A stretch of 64,000 bases of DNA from Fidelibacterota bacterium (GTDB lineage: Bacteria > Fidelibacterota > Marinisomatia > Marinisomatales > Marinisomataceae). The notes below the pieces were generated by a model, which did no database searches, was not told the DNA's origin, and saw only the letters and a program-made list of their open reading frames with translations. The stretch spans positions 150,466 to 214,465 of the forward strand of contig JAOIOW010000001.1 of the NCBI GenBank assembly GCA_028140795.1. Direction: 5' to 3'. Made by a program: the position numbers and the translations under genes. Positions 7,466-17,085 of this stretch are shown in pieces (within the stretch, counting starts at the first letter, position 1; every line of letters starts with the position of its first letter).

Positions 7466-8526
7466 TTTGGAATTTCTATTTTCCCCCAACCTGCGTGAGT
7501 CAAGCTTCCAAAATATAAATTATTTTCATATTGCTTAACGCTCGTAATAGGAGAGTAAGCTTCATCTGCTTTGTATTGTAAATTATAGACTACTTTGCCT
7601 CCTTCATCTAATCCGAGAACATAAGAATGACTAATTGGTTGAGGCTGCAATGATTCAGGAAGTCTTAAAACTATTTTTCTCAAAAATGGTTTATTGGACG
7701 ACATTTCAATAAAGTCGTTCCTTGGATTAAATAAAGCGACCCAAAAAATACCTTCCTCGCTTGATGATACGTTGTCTGGGAAACCAGGTAAGTTTTCTAT
7801 AAAAATTTCTGAGGTTCCGGCTTTATCTCCTTTTAGCCAATATTTTTGTATTCTGTACATAAATGTTTCGTTAACCAAAACAAATGATTCGTCGCTACTA
7901 AGCGCTACTCCATTTGCAAAGTATAAGTCTTTTAACAAGGTTGTTGTTTTTTGGGTAGCTGGATCATAAACCAATAATCTGCCATTAGCAGAATGTTCTA
8001 AAAGCTCTAACCTGTCATTGCCATATCCATATTTGCTTGACGCATCTGAAAAGTAAATTTTACCATCACTTGCAATGTCCAGGTCGTCAACAAATTTAAA
8101 CGGTATATTATCTGAATCTGATTTAATCGACAAGGAGGTAACCTCACCGCTACCATCAATTGAAATAAGTCCTTGAATAGCATCTGCAACAATTAAGTTA
8201 TCGTTAGAATCAAATGCCATACCAAGCGGTCTGCCTTTAGTATCTGAAAAAATACCATCAACATTCATTATTACACCATCATCATAACCTACATAAATTT
8301 CATCATTTTTAAGTACAATGTCCTCGGGTCCAACATGTCCATCATTAATCCAAAATATCTTGATGTCTTTAAGTTTTTGATTCAAAGAAAATATAGGATC
8401 TATTCTACTGTCTTTTGGGCTTTCCCATGCGGTTGGTTCTATGGGAACTGGCCAAAACAAAAGGTAGATTATGGCTGTAGTTAATAGAAATGAAATTATA
8501 TTTGAAATATTATTAATTTTTTTCAC
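7462..8526 (-). CDS. Membrane-anchored SMP-30 / strictosidine-synthase-like beta-propeller protein
   Basis: About 354 residues. An N-terminal hydrophobic helix (about 9-27) anchors or exports a six-bladed beta-propeller. The strictosidine-synthase-like core is visible in GRLLVYDPATQKTTTLL, NGVALSSDE, KYWLKG and NLPGFPDNVS. Relatives include APMAP-type and gluconolactonase-like hydrolases, so a calcium-dependent lactonase or esterase is likely; the substrate is unknown. The start is uncertain: GTG at 8526 is used here, but an in-frame TTG at 8547 overlapping the end of proS is equally open. It lies between proS and recO and overlaps recO by 4 bp. Confidence 0.8.
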   Translation of the reverse strand: MKKINNISNIISFLLTTAIIYLLFWPVPIEPTAWESPKDSRIDPIFSLNQKLKDIKIFWINDGHVGPEDIVLKNDEIYVGYDDGVIMNVDGIFSDTKGRPLGMAFDSNDNLIVADAIQGLISIDGSGEVTSLSIKSDSDNIPFKFVDDLDIASDGKIYFSDASSKYGYGNDRLELLEHSANGRLLVYDPATQKTTTLLKDLYFANGVALSSDESFVLVNETFMYRIQKYWLKGDKAGTSEIFIENLPGFPDNVSSSEEGIFWVALFNPRNDFIEMSSNKPFLRKIVLRLPESLQPQPISHSYVLGLDEGGKVVYNLQYKADEAYSPITSVKQYENNLYFGSLTHAGWGKIEIPK

Positions 8527-8530
8527 TTCA

Positions 8531-9991
8531 CTAGTAAGCCTTAGCAAAAACTACCAAATGTTTAGCGGTTTCTCCTGAAAAAATACACTTATTGGAAGAG
8601 TCTTCGTTATCTTCAACTATACAGCGGATTGTTGCTTTAGTTTTTTCCTTTATTTTAAGTTCAGTTTCATCCGTTCCATCCCAATATGCTTTGATGAATT
8701 GGTTGTTTTTAGATAAAGTATCTGTAAAATCAGCAAAAGAGCTTACCGTGCATGTATTGTTATCCATAAAGGTTTTTGCATCATTAAAAAGATTATCTTG
8801 AATACTTTGTAAAATTGTTGATATTTCGTCAATTTTATCGATTTGGATTTGGTATTTTTCTGAATTATCTCTTCGACAAACAGTCACCTCCATATTATCA
8901 AACTCTTTTAAGCCGATTTCAATTCTTATTGGCACACCTTTAAGCTCCCATTTATTAAATTTAAATCCTGGGCTTTCATCGAGATCATCAATGTGTGTTC
9001 TTATGTCTAGATGAGTTAATTTTTTTTCCACTTTCATTACAAAACTAGAAAATTCTTCAGAGTTTTCTTTTTTTGGATTAATTGGGACAATAACAACTTG
9101 TGTAGGTGCAATTTTAGGTGGAATTTTTAATCCTTTATCATCTCCATGAACCATTATTAGCGCTCCAACCATCCTTGTGCTAACACCCCAACTTGTTGCA
9201 TAAACCGGGTGCTCTTTGTTGTCTTTGCTTTGAAATTTTACATCAAATGCTGATCCAAAATTAGTCCCAAGATAATGTGAGGTACCTGCTTGCAAAGCTT
9301 TCTTATCTCTCATCATTGTTTCAATTGAGAATGTTTCATCTGCTCCTGCAAATCTTTCAAGATTTGATTTCCTACCTATAATTGTTGGAATTGCAAGATA
9401 GTCCTCAAACAATGTTCGATAAATTTCAACAATTTCTAGTGTCTCCTTCATTGCTTCTTCCTTTGTGGCATGTGCAGTATGGCCTTCCTGCCATAAAAAC
9501 TCAGAAGTTCGTAAAAATAGTCTTGTGCGCATTTCCCAACGTACAACATTTGCCCACTGGTTTACTTTTAACGGTAGATCTCTGTATGATGTAATCCATT
9601 TTTTAAACATGTGCCAAATGATTGTTTCTGATGTTGGTCTAACAATGATTTCTTCTTCAAGTTTCGACTCAGGATCTACTGTTAAAGACCCTTCTTCAGA
9701 GATAAGTTTTGAGTGAGTTACAACAGCACACTCTTTGGCAAAACCTTCAACGTGCTTAGCTTCTTTTTCTAAAAAACTTTTAGGTATGAATAATGGAAAA
9801 TATGCATTGTCATGACCGCTGTCTTCAATCATTTTATTTAAGGAGTCTCTGATGTTTGTCCAAAGCGAAAAACCATAAGGCTTTACTACCATTGTACCTT
9901 TAACAGGACCATAATCAGCTAAATCAGCGTCGAGTATAACGTCTGTATACCATTTGGAAAAATTATCGCTCTGTTTTGTAATTTTGGCCAT
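8531..9991 (-). CDS. proS: Prolyl-tRNA synthetase, archaeal/eukaryal (ProS type 3) form
   Basis: Class II aminoacyl-tRNA synthetase that charges tRNA-Pro. The 486 residues are the short form without the bacterial editing (INS) domain. Motif 2 is visible in RPTSETIIWHMFKKW through VVRWEMRTRLFLRTSEFLWQ. The protein ends in Tyr (VVFAKAY), as archaeal and eukaryal-type enzymes do. This form is also found in scattered bacterial phyla. The gene is divergent from mgtE across only 56 bp, which must hold both promoters. Confidence 0.96.
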   Translation of the reverse strand: MAKITKQSDNFSKWYTDVILDADLADYGPVKGTMVVKPYGFSLWTNIRDSLNKMIEDSGHDNAYFPLFIPKSFLEKEAKHVEGFAKECAVVTHSKLISEEGSLTVDPESKLEEEIIVRPTSETIIWHMFKKWITSYRDLPLKVNQWANVVRWEMRTRLFLRTSEFLWQEGHTAHATKEEAMKETLEIVEIYRTLFEDYLAIPTIIGRKSNLERFAGADETFSIETMMRDKKALQAGTSHYLGTNFGSAFDVKFQSKDNKEHPVYATSWGVSTRMVGALIMVHGDDKGLKIPPKIAPTQVVIVPINPKKENSEEFSSFVMKVEKKLTHLDIRTHIDDLDESPGFKFNKWELKGVPIRIEIGLKEFDNMEVTVCRRDNSEKYQIQIDKIDEISTILQSIQDNLFNDAKTFMDNNTCTVSSFADFTDTLSKNNQFIKAYWDGTDETELKIKEKTKATIRCIVEDNEDSSNKCIFSGETAKHLVVFAKAY

Positions 9992-10047
9992 TTACTATCG
10001 CTTTAATATATTATAAAGTAGAGTTAATTTATAGAAAATCCAATACA

Positions 10048-11418
10048 ATGAAAAAAGCTATCTTTTCAACTGAAATCAACCTGCTAAGAAGCACTATGCA
10101 ACGCCTTTTAAGGAGAAGTGCTCACACTAACATTACTAAAATATTAAGAAAAACGCACCAAGCAGATGTTGCGCAAATCATGAGGAACTTAAATCAATAT
10201 GATCAGAACACAATTTTTAGTCTATGTCCTACTGCACTTCACAAAGCAAGACTATTAGAAGAGCTCGATGAAGCACTGATTGAAAAAGTGCTAGAAAATG
10301 AAAGCTCAAAGACAATTTCAAAGATTTTTAGATATCTTGATACAAATGACCAGGCAACAATTATTAGTATGTTTTCAGAGGATAAGCAAAACGAAATATT
10401 AAAAATCATTGAAGTCGATGATAAAGAGGAAGTTGAAGAGATAATGTCTTATCCAGATGATAGTGCTGGAAGTATAATGACAAAAGAAACTTTTACGCTT
10501 GATCAAAATACCTCTGTTAAAGATAGTATTAAAAAACTTCAGTCATTCCCCGAAAACGATAAAATATTTTATTTATACGTGTTAGACAAAAAAGAAAAGC
10601 TTGTTGGAGTTGTATCTTTAAGAACCCTAGTAACTTCAAAAAACTCTAAAAAACTAAAAGATATTATGATTAAGGATATTCAAGCAGCAACGACAGACAC
10701 TGATCAGGAAGAAGTAGCAAAAAAGGTGGCCCAATATAATTATCTTGCATTACCTGTGGTAAACAGACAAAACAGATTTCTTGGCATTGTTACTATAGAC
10801 GATGTCGTTGATATTATAAGGGAAGAGGCATCTGAAGATTTTTTGCAAATGGCGGGTGTGGGAAAAGACAGAGAAATTCTCTTAAAATCACCCTTCGAGA
10901 ATGCACAGTCTCGAGCACCCTGGATCCTTGCGAGCCTCATAGGAGGTATTTGTGCTGCTGCTATTATTAGTTACTTCAATAACCTGTTAGAGCAAATAAT
11001 TGTTTTAGCTGCATTTATACCAGTTATAATTGGAATTGGCGGCAATGTAGGTACACAATCTTCAACCATTGTAGTTAGAGGGCTGGCCACAGGAAGAGTA
11101 GATGTTACAAACACCTTTCCATTAATTTTTAAAGAAGTGATTGTAGGAAGCTTGTTGGGCGCAACATACGGCTTGTTGGTGGGCCTGGCCTCAGAATATA
11201 TAACGGGAACCTCAATGAACAACCTAGGTCTTGTAATAGGATTAAGCATATTTTGCTCCATGACTATTGCAACCGCAGTAGGGGCTAGCGTACCTATAAT
11301 TCTGAAAAAACTTAATTTTGATCCAGCAATATCCACCGGCCCCTTTGTTACGACAGCAATAGATATCATAGGGGTTGCTTTATATTTTTTAATTGCTTCA
11401 ACCATTTTAATAAATTGA
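10048..11418 (+). CDS. mgtE: Magnesium transporter MgtE
   Basis: Dimeric magnesium channel gated by cytosolic magnesium. The 456 residues show the standard order: a helical N domain (about 1-130), a CBS pair starting at DDSAGSIMTKE and running to about 270, a connecting helix, and five membrane helices containing the conserved GIGGNVGTQSSTIVVRGLATG region. No clear Shine-Dalgarno precedes the ATG. The next gene overlaps its stop by 4 bp. Confidence 0.96.
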   Translation: MKKAIFSTEINLLRSTMQRLLRRSAHTNITKILRKTHQADVAQIMRNLNQYDQNTIFSLCPTALHKARLLEELDEALIEKVLENESSKTISKIFRYLDTNDQATIISMFSEDKQNEILKIIEVDDKEEVEEIMSYPDDSAGSIMTKETFTLDQNTSVKDSIKKLQSFPENDKIFYLYVLDKKEKLVGVVSLRTLVTSKNSKKLKDIMIKDIQAATTDTDQEEVAKKVAQYNYLALPVVNRQNRFLGIVTIDDVVDIIREEASEDFLQMAGVGKDREILLKSPFENAQSRAPWILASLIGGICAAAIISYFNNLLEQIIVLAAFIPVIIGIGGNVGTQSSTIVVRGLATGRVDVTNTFPLIFKEVIVGSLLGATYGLLVGLASEYITGTSMNNLGLVIGLSIFCSMTIATAVGASVPIILKKLNFDPAISTGPFVTTAIDIIGVALYFLIASTILIN

Positions 11419-11960
11419 TAAGAATTGCTTACATCACAACTTTACTTTTCTCTCAACTTTTTGCTAACAATGAGATAGAATACAAGATTTCATTTGAATA
11501 TTGGCTTAATGAAGACCTAAGAGTTTTTGCAGTTGATAATGTGATTATACTAGAAGTGGAAGAGGATTCAATTCATTTATCATCCAATAACTGGTTTGGT
11601 GAAACAATCTTAGATGAAGATATTGAATATGATGATCAGTCATTACTACAAAATAGTATATTTAATAAAATTTTATTTGATAAAACTATTTCAGAAGAAG
11701 ATTCATGGATTGAGGGGTATAGCTTGCTTGATGATAAAAAAATCAAGGTAAGGTATTTATTTAGTGCTATTGAAGATGATTTAAGGTTGTATCGCATGGA
11801 TGTTAAAGCGTTAGATAAAGATAATGATGATAATAAAGTAAATAATGTAATTTTAGATAATGATATCATTATGATATGGACTAATTTGAAGAAAGAAATT
11901 AAAAAAATTAGTTTGAGATATAATAGTGCTACTTACGTGTTAGAATTGAATGAAGAATAA
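11415..11960 (+). CDS. Secreted hypothetical protein
   Basis: 181 residues starting at a TTG that overlaps the mgtE stop (TTGA). Residues 1-17 form a signal peptide ending in LFAN. The rest is acidic, rich in Asp, Glu, Leu and Ile, and looks beta-rich; I recognise no domain. An Asp/Asn-rich stretch (KDNDDNKVNN) lies around 134-144. It is probably a periplasmic protein translated with mgtE and the following M23 lipoprotein, which it overlaps by 11 bp. Function unknown. Confidence 0.72.
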   Translation: MIRIAYITTLLFSQLFANNEIEYKISFEYWLNEDLRVFAVDNVIILEVEEDSIHLSSNNWFGETILDEDIEYDDQSLLQNSIFNKILFDKTISEEDSWIEGYSLLDDKKIKVRYLFSAIEDDLRLYRMDVKALDKDNDDNKVNNVILDNDIIMIWTNLKKEIKKISLRYNSATYVLELNEE

Positions 11961-12672
11961 ATATTTATATATATTAAGCGCTTTATTTTTAGGCGCATGT
12001 GCAGCTCCTACTTCTAGCCTTGATTTGTCAAGTAACAAAATTGATAAAACAGGGTATTTATTCTATCAAAATAGCGATATAAATCTTCACATATCTGAGC
12101 TCAAAAATAAGTTAGTGCTTCCAGCAGAAGAATATGGTGTGCCTGATTATATTAACTTGCTACCCAATGCTAAAAGAGATTATAGATCTGGTTATCATAT
12201 GGGAGTAGATTTTTCTTCTCCTATGAATTATCCTATTAGAGCAGCATTTGATGGAGTAGTTGTTAGAAGTAATGCTTATCAGCAAGATGTTGACATTGAT
12301 ACATATAATTACTTTTTAAATCTGTCGTCACGAGTAGGTAAAACACCAGATGATATTTACAACTTTATTCTTCTTGGTAAATCAGTTGTTATTGATCACG
12401 GATATAACATCACAGATAAATATAGAGCCATCACTGTCTATTCACACCTTTCTTCTATTAGAGAAGGAATGATGGCAGGAGATATAGTCAAGGCAGGAGA
12501 TATCATTGGGCTATCTGGCAATACTGGAACTTCTTCTGGAGCGCTACAAAATGATAGAGGTGCACATTTACACTGGGAATTGTTTTTTGATGATAAATCT
12601 GGGAGATATTTTTTAGGACAAAATATTCCTTCTGATTTATTAAAAATTAATATCGAACAACTATTTCAATAG
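11950..12672 (+). CDS. M23 family metallopeptidase lipoprotein
   Basis: 240 residues. The signal peptide has the lipobox LGAC, with lipidated Cys17, so it is membrane-anchored in the cell envelope. The LytM/M23 domain shows YHMGVDFSSP (zinc His and Asp), VVIDHGY, and the catalytic HLHWE near 211-215. All expected metal ligands appear present, so it is probably an active endopeptidase acting on peptidoglycan cross-links. It is the last gene of the mgtE unit and is followed by a strong terminator. Confidence 0.92.
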   Translation: MKNKYLYILSALFLGACAAPTSSLDLSSNKIDKTGYLFYQNSDINLHISELKNKLVLPAEEYGVPDYINLLPNAKRDYRSGYHMGVDFSSPMNYPIRAAFDGVVVRSNAYQQDVDIDTYNYFLNLSSRVGKTPDDIYNFILLGKSVVIDHGYNITDKYRAITVYSHLSSIREGMMAGDIVKAGDIIGLSGNTGTSSGALQNDRGAHLHWELFFDDKSGRYFLGQNIPSDLLKINIEQLFQ

Positions 12673-12681
12673 GATAAAGAA

Positions 12682-12705
12682 AAAGGGCTCATTTCTGAGC
12701 CCTTT
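12682..12705. terminator. Bidirectional intrinsic terminator between convergent M23 and PorV-like genes
   Basis: AAAGGGCTCA and TGAGCCCTTT form a 10-bp stem around a 4-base loop. The minus strand continues with TTCTTT after the stem's own T's. It sits ten bases after the M23 stop and 33 bases after the PorV-like stop, so it serves both convergent units. Confidence 0.82.
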
Positions 12706-12738
12706 AACTATTTTACTTCCTAAACTATTAGAACAGTT

Positions 12739-13788
12739 TTAGAAATCAAACGTAACCTGCATAGTACTGTGATCATCAAAGTACTCATTAGCAGTTCTCA
12801 TAGCATATGAAACATGCATCATGTAATCACCAACAGGAACTGTAACTCCAGCACCTAATGAAAGGCCCCAGAATGTACCGCTCCACTCTTCCCAATCTGC
12901 GTCTGAAACATCAGTTGGTTGTTCATCATCTCCAATAGTCATTGTTGTTGCCGCGCCGAACCATGATGATCCAAGCATATATTTAGCACCAAGCGCTAAC
13001 GTATTAGTTTGATATGAGTGATTAGTAAATGTTGCACTCATGTTTAGATTATCTAGCAACTCATATGATGCTGAAAGATCTAAACTTGTAGGTAATGCAA
13101 AATTATCAGCTACGATTCTAAAGGTTTCTGCGCTTGAACCTGATTCTGATTCCTCAGGAACCATGTTTTGGTCAAGATTGATACCATCGTAGTGCATTCT
13201 GTTACCAACATTTTTCATAGCTACACCAAATGTAAGTGGTGCGTTTGGAAAACGATATTGTACACCAACATCGAGTGCCATACCTGTAGCAGATGTTTCT
13301 TCAATAGTCTCTGAAATTAATTTTCCAGCGATACCTACATTAACACGGTCTGAAAATGCTCTAGCAAATCCAGCTGTTGCAGTAAAGAAACTTGGAGAGA
13401 ATGTTTGGCCATCTCCCTCTGGTGCGAAAGAGGTTGTTTTTGGAATATCACCAAAGTCTAATGACTTGATTGTCATACCAAAGGTTCCTGTTTCTCCCAG
13501 TGCTACAACCATACCTGCATGCATTACATCAATATCAGCAATGTATGAGGTAGTTGAAACTGATCCTTGTAACCCAGAGTTGTGTCTAGCTAATCCAGCT
13601 ACATTAGTAAATAATGCATCAATACCGGATACTGTACCAACGTTCGTTCCGCTAAGAGCTACTGTTTCAGTACCAACGGGTATGAGAAGCTGTGCAGCCC
13701 CTGCAGTACCTTGCGATCTTACTGTACCAGCAGTAAGAGCTGAAGCTAAAACTGCGCATCCAAGGAAGATTTTAAATGTATTTTTCAT
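12739..13788 (-). CDS. PorV/PorQ-family outer membrane beta-barrel protein
   Basis: 349 residues with an N-terminal signal peptide (about 1-25, ending VRSQG). The N-terminus GTAGAAQLLIPVGTETVALSGTNVG followed by ALFTNVAGLARH is characteristic of PorV/UPF0164-type barrels, and alternating hydrophobic strands run to the C-terminal VTFDF. PorV acts as a shuttle for type IX substrates in Bacteroidetes. Its position right behind a gene with a T9SS-like C-terminal domain suggests that it handles or displays that product. Shine-Dalgarno AAGGAGAA precedes the ATG, and an 18-bp gap separates it from the upstream gene. Confidence 0.85.
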   Translation of the reverse strand: MKNTFKIFLGCAVLASALTAGTVRSQGTAGAAQLLIPVGTETVALSGTNVGTVSGIDALFTNVAGLARHNSGLQGSVSTTSYIADIDVMHAGMVVALGETGTFGMTIKSLDFGDIPKTTSFAPEGDGQTFSPSFFTATAGFARAFSDRVNVGIAGKLISETIEETSATGMALDVGVQYRFPNAPLTFGVAMKNVGNRMHYDGINLDQNMVPEESESGSSAETFRIVADNFALPTSLDLSASYELLDNLNMSATFTNHSYQTNTLALGAKYMLGSSWFGAATTMTIGDDEQPTDVSDADWEEWSGTFWGLSLGAGVTVPVGDYMMHVSYAMRTANEYFDDHSTMQVTFDF

Positions 13789-13806
13789 TTCTTATTCTCC
13801 TTTTCC

Positions 13807-16800
13807 TTAGTAAACGTCAAGACGTTGTTCTGGTTGAATTACAGCTAACTTAAGGATTTTATCTCCTCTGTTAGTCTCTACATGCGCAATGTACATTCCA
13901 CTAGCAACTGGAAGTTCGAAGTTGTTCTTCATGTCCCAGTATGTATGCTGTGAACCTGCATCATTGTGCTTAATTGTTCTTACTAAAGTACCATCTAAAG
14001 CAAATATTCTAATTGTTGATGGTCCCTCTGTTGGAAGATGACTGAACATAACCCTTCTATCAAGAGCATCTCTTTCTTCTGGGTTATAACCATAGTATGG
14101 ATTTGGCCATACTGAGATTTTATCTGGATCGTAATCCATTGTCATCATCGTCATACCGTCAGTTGTAAAGCTGAATGTGTCTCTACTTGATAGAGGTTTA
14201 GCCATTCTAAATACAACAGAACTTGCGCTATCATATCCACTACCATAAGAAGCGTGTCCAGCAGCTGTTGGAAGCTGTGACCCTGCTAAATATGCTGTGA
14301 ACAATGTAGCTGTTTGATATGGATATCCAATTCCTCGGCCACTAGTTGTAACTGCGGTACAAGTACTACCTGAAGCCCAACCACAACCACCTGAAGCACC
14401 TAAGCTGTTTTCAGCAATGTATTGTGCTTCTTTTGCTGGGTCGTATTCAAAACCAATATTTCCAACAAAGTTGTAAATAGGCTCCCACGCTGGTGCACCA
14501 TAAACTGGTCCAGACCATCTAACACCATCTAGTGGGTTTGAAAGTCCTGCAACACCATCGGATTCCCAATAACCTGCAAACATTTGTTCTTTTTGTCCGG
14601 TTGCAAAATTATGCCTAAATGCCGCAAATGGCACATAAGCATTAAGTGTTTCTGAAAGATAATCGTAACCTAAAGAAACTTGTCCAAAGTCAAGCTCAAC
14701 ATCATCAGATTCCCAATAGTTAAATCTGTCGAAGTCTCTATTGTATGGCTGCATGTATGCTTCACCAGCTCTGTTTTCAATAATGTATCCTGTACGTCCT
14801 AAACTAGGAGGTAGGTAAGATACAGATGTATCTCTTAAGTCACTATTTTCAAGCCATCCAGAAGCATATTCTTCTACAGCAACTAAGTCTTCTTGCGGAC
14901 CAAATACTTGTACTTGGAACCCGTCGTATAAGTTAGCTGCACCAACACCGACATTAACACCTGTCATTTGGTTTAATCCACCCATTGTTGGATTATTAGC
15001 TTCGTATACTTCTCCGGTTGTAGTATTGGTTAGTGTCCAGTTTACTACAGCTTCTCCGGTTGGCATATTATCATCAAATGTTACAGTATATGAATCACCT
15101 GTTAGTTTTGAAGGATCTGCGACCCATACTTCAACATAACCTTGAGCAGGACCATCATGGTCTGCTAACATCATATCTCCAACACCTGCTGTTGATTCAC
15201 CAAACATTAGAGTATTAGGCACTTCTGGTCTAACACTAAAGTATTTAGGTGAACTTTCAAATGTTTTAGGTACACCAAATTCGTTGTACCCATATGCAGT
15301 AACAGCAAAGTAATAATTTCTATTTGTAATTAGTTTACTATTACCGTTTAAAGCGTCTCCATCTACAACGTGATAACGAGCAAGACCTGAGTCAGATCCA
15401 AACTGTGTTGTTACAGCTATATACTCATTATAGTTTGTATCAAAGACGGTGTCTACAATTTCTTCAACACCATTAACAACATCATATGTTGCTATTCGTT
15501 TGCTTTGTCCAGAACCATCAGCGGTTTCAACTTGGTATACATTGTATCCTTCAAAAAGGTAATTAGTTGTGTTACCGTCTAGGTCTGTAAAGAAACTTTC
15601 CTCATTGTAGTCTTCTGCGTTTCCTTGCCATGAAATAACAATCTCATCTGTGAAAGCTGAATGAGCTACGACAGGAGGTACTGGTGCATCTGGAAGGTCA
15701 AAATCGTTGTCATATGCTGACTGAGCAAGTTGGTCAACCTGTGTCAAATATGCAACAGATGAAAGTGCGTCACCACCAGCAGCGTGGAATATACCAAACA
15801 CTACCTCTTGTGAGTCGCCTGCAGCCATTGTAAATGGACCTACACTCATTAGGAATCTTCTATCCGCAGAAGCAGCATAATTACCATCAACTGGATTAGC
15901 TGAACTGTGAGCTACTTCAGGGTCTCCGTAGAAACAGAATTTCTGATCATATAAATCACCAGCAATTTCTGTTGGGTATGCACTACCGTCTTTTCTTAGA
16001 CCTTGCAAATAATAATAACCCTCAGTTTCATCAGAAGGGTCAGTATATGTTGCATCACCATTAATATAAAATGCGAACGATGACATCTTTAGGTTTTTCT
16101 CACCAGGGAAGTATGTTCCAAACATTTTTGCACCCTGAGCTGGACATTCAACTGTGTCAGTTGGATCATCACAAGGAACCTTAGGTCCTTGGAAGAAGTC
16201 ATATCCTGCTGCCGGTGTACCAATGTCTAGGTTGTCATACTGTGAGTCTGCTCCGTCATTCCAAACATAACCCATACCTAGATCAACATTACAACCTACA
16301 AAGTCGTCACCTGCATATCCTAAGTCTGGATCAGACCATAGACCCATATAAGTGTCTACAAGGTCATCTCCACCTTTATTAATAACTAATTGTTTAACAA
16401 ATAGCATGTCTCCAATAGCGTCGATTCTGTCATAACCAAACATAGTGGTTTGAATTTCAACACCCATTGGATCTGTACCAAAGTTAAGTTTATAAGCGAT
16501 GTCACCATCATTACTTACAAACCAAATTACTTGGTCACCAATAAACTCAGGGTGGTCAGGTCCTGCTGGAAGTGGAGTGTAAACTCCGTCTCCGTCAGCA
16601 TCTACCCATGGTGCACCCCAATCAGTTGGCCAGTTCTGAAAATCATCGTGGCTCGCTGGATCGTCAAGCATGCTTTTGTTAACTTTATATATTCTATGAA
16701 CCGCTGCTAATGGATCACCACCATATGGACCTGGGCCCATATCTTGTGTATAATCTCCAACAATCGTTCTAATTTGACCATTCACTGTCGCTCCCATCCA

Positions 16801-17061
16801 AAGTGCTGATTGGAAGATTGAGTGAACACCAGTTCCTTTAGGCCATTCTAATGCAGAATCACCAGAAATGTGGTAGTCTAAAAATAGACCGTTATTGGTA
16901 ACATCAGCGTAAATACGGTTTCCATCAAATGTCCCACTTGACTCAACGAAGTTAGACCCGCTAAAGTTTGAAACCTTTTTGGTTTCTCTTGCTTCTAATG
17001 AAGAAACAAGTAGCAAGGCCATCACCATCGTAGTAGTGGTAATATTCTTTAAGATTTTCAT
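13807..17061 (-). CDS. Large secreted protein with fibronectin III region and T9SS/FlgD-like C-terminal domain
   Basis: 1084 residues. Signal peptide 1-24. The N-terminal ~450 residues hold a repeat-poor extracellular region with a DADGDGVY calcium-binding-like loop near residue 155. A fibronectin type III-like segment (about 455-620) follows, and the last ~100 residues (VWPNPYYGYNPEERD, IRIFALDGTLVRTI, PVASGMYIAHVE) form a type A T9SS sorting or FlgD-like Ig domain. The protein is probably exported across the outer membrane. It is the middle gene of a TonB receptor, secreted protein and PorV-like operon, with Shine-Dalgarno AGAGG before the ATG. The ligand or enzyme activity, if any, is unknown. 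Confidence 0.83.
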   Translation of the reverse strand: MKILKNITTTTMVMALLLVSSLEARETKKVSNFSGSNFVESSGTFDGNRIYADVTNNGLFLDYHISGDSALEWPKGTGVHSIFQSALWMGATVNGQIRTIVGDYTQDMGPGPYGGDPLAAVHRIYKVNKSMLDDPASHDDFQNWPTDWGAPWVDADGDGVYTPLPAGPDHPEFIGDQVIWFVSNDGDIAYKLNFGTDPMGVEIQTTMFGYDRIDAIGDMLFVKQLVINKGGDDLVDTYMGLWSDPDLGYAGDDFVGCNVDLGMGYVWNDGADSQYDNLDIGTPAAGYDFFQGPKVPCDDPTDTVECPAQGAKMFGTYFPGEKNLKMSSFAFYINGDATYTDPSDETEGYYYLQGLRKDGSAYPTEIAGDLYDQKFCFYGDPEVAHSSANPVDGNYAASADRRFLMSVGPFTMAAGDSQEVVFGIFHAAGGDALSSVAYLTQVDQLAQSAYDNDFDLPDAPVPPVVAHSAFTDEIVISWQGNAEDYNEESFFTDLDGNTTNYLFEGYNVYQVETADGSGQSKRIATYDVVNGVEEIVDTVFDTNYNEYIAVTTQFGSDSGLARYHVVDGDALNGNSKLITNRNYYFAVTAYGYNEFGVPKTFESSPKYFSVRPEVPNTLMFGESTAGVGDMMLADHDGPAQGYVEVWVADPSKLTGDSYTVTFDDNMPTGEAVVNWTLTNTTTGEVYEANNPTMGGLNQMTGVNVGVGAANLYDGFQVQVFGPQEDLVAVEEYASGWLENSDLRDTSVSYLPPSLGRTGYIIENRAGEAYMQPYNRDFDRFNYWESDDVELDFGQVSLGYDYLSETLNAYVPFAAFRHNFATGQKEQMFAGYWESDGVAGLSNPLDGVRWSGPVYGAPAWEPIYNFVGNIGFEYDPAKEAQYIAENSLGASGGCGWASGSTCTAVTTSGRGIGYPYQTATLFTAYLAGSQLPTAAGHASYGSGYDSASSVVFRMAKPLSSRDTFSFTTDGMTMMTMDYDPDKISVWPNPYYGYNPEERDALDRRVMFSHLPTEGPSTIRIFALDGTLVRTIKHNDAGSQHTYWDMKNNFELPVASGMYIAHVETNRGDKILKLAVIQPEQRLDVY

Positions 17062-17085
17062 ATATACCTCTTTACCTTCTTATTA

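Noticed and set aside
10971-11405. A 144-codon open frame on the minus strand opposite mgtE
   Set aside because: It lies wholly inside the conserved MgtE membrane domain, has no ribosome binding site or recognisable domain, and mirrors the plus-strand codon pattern.
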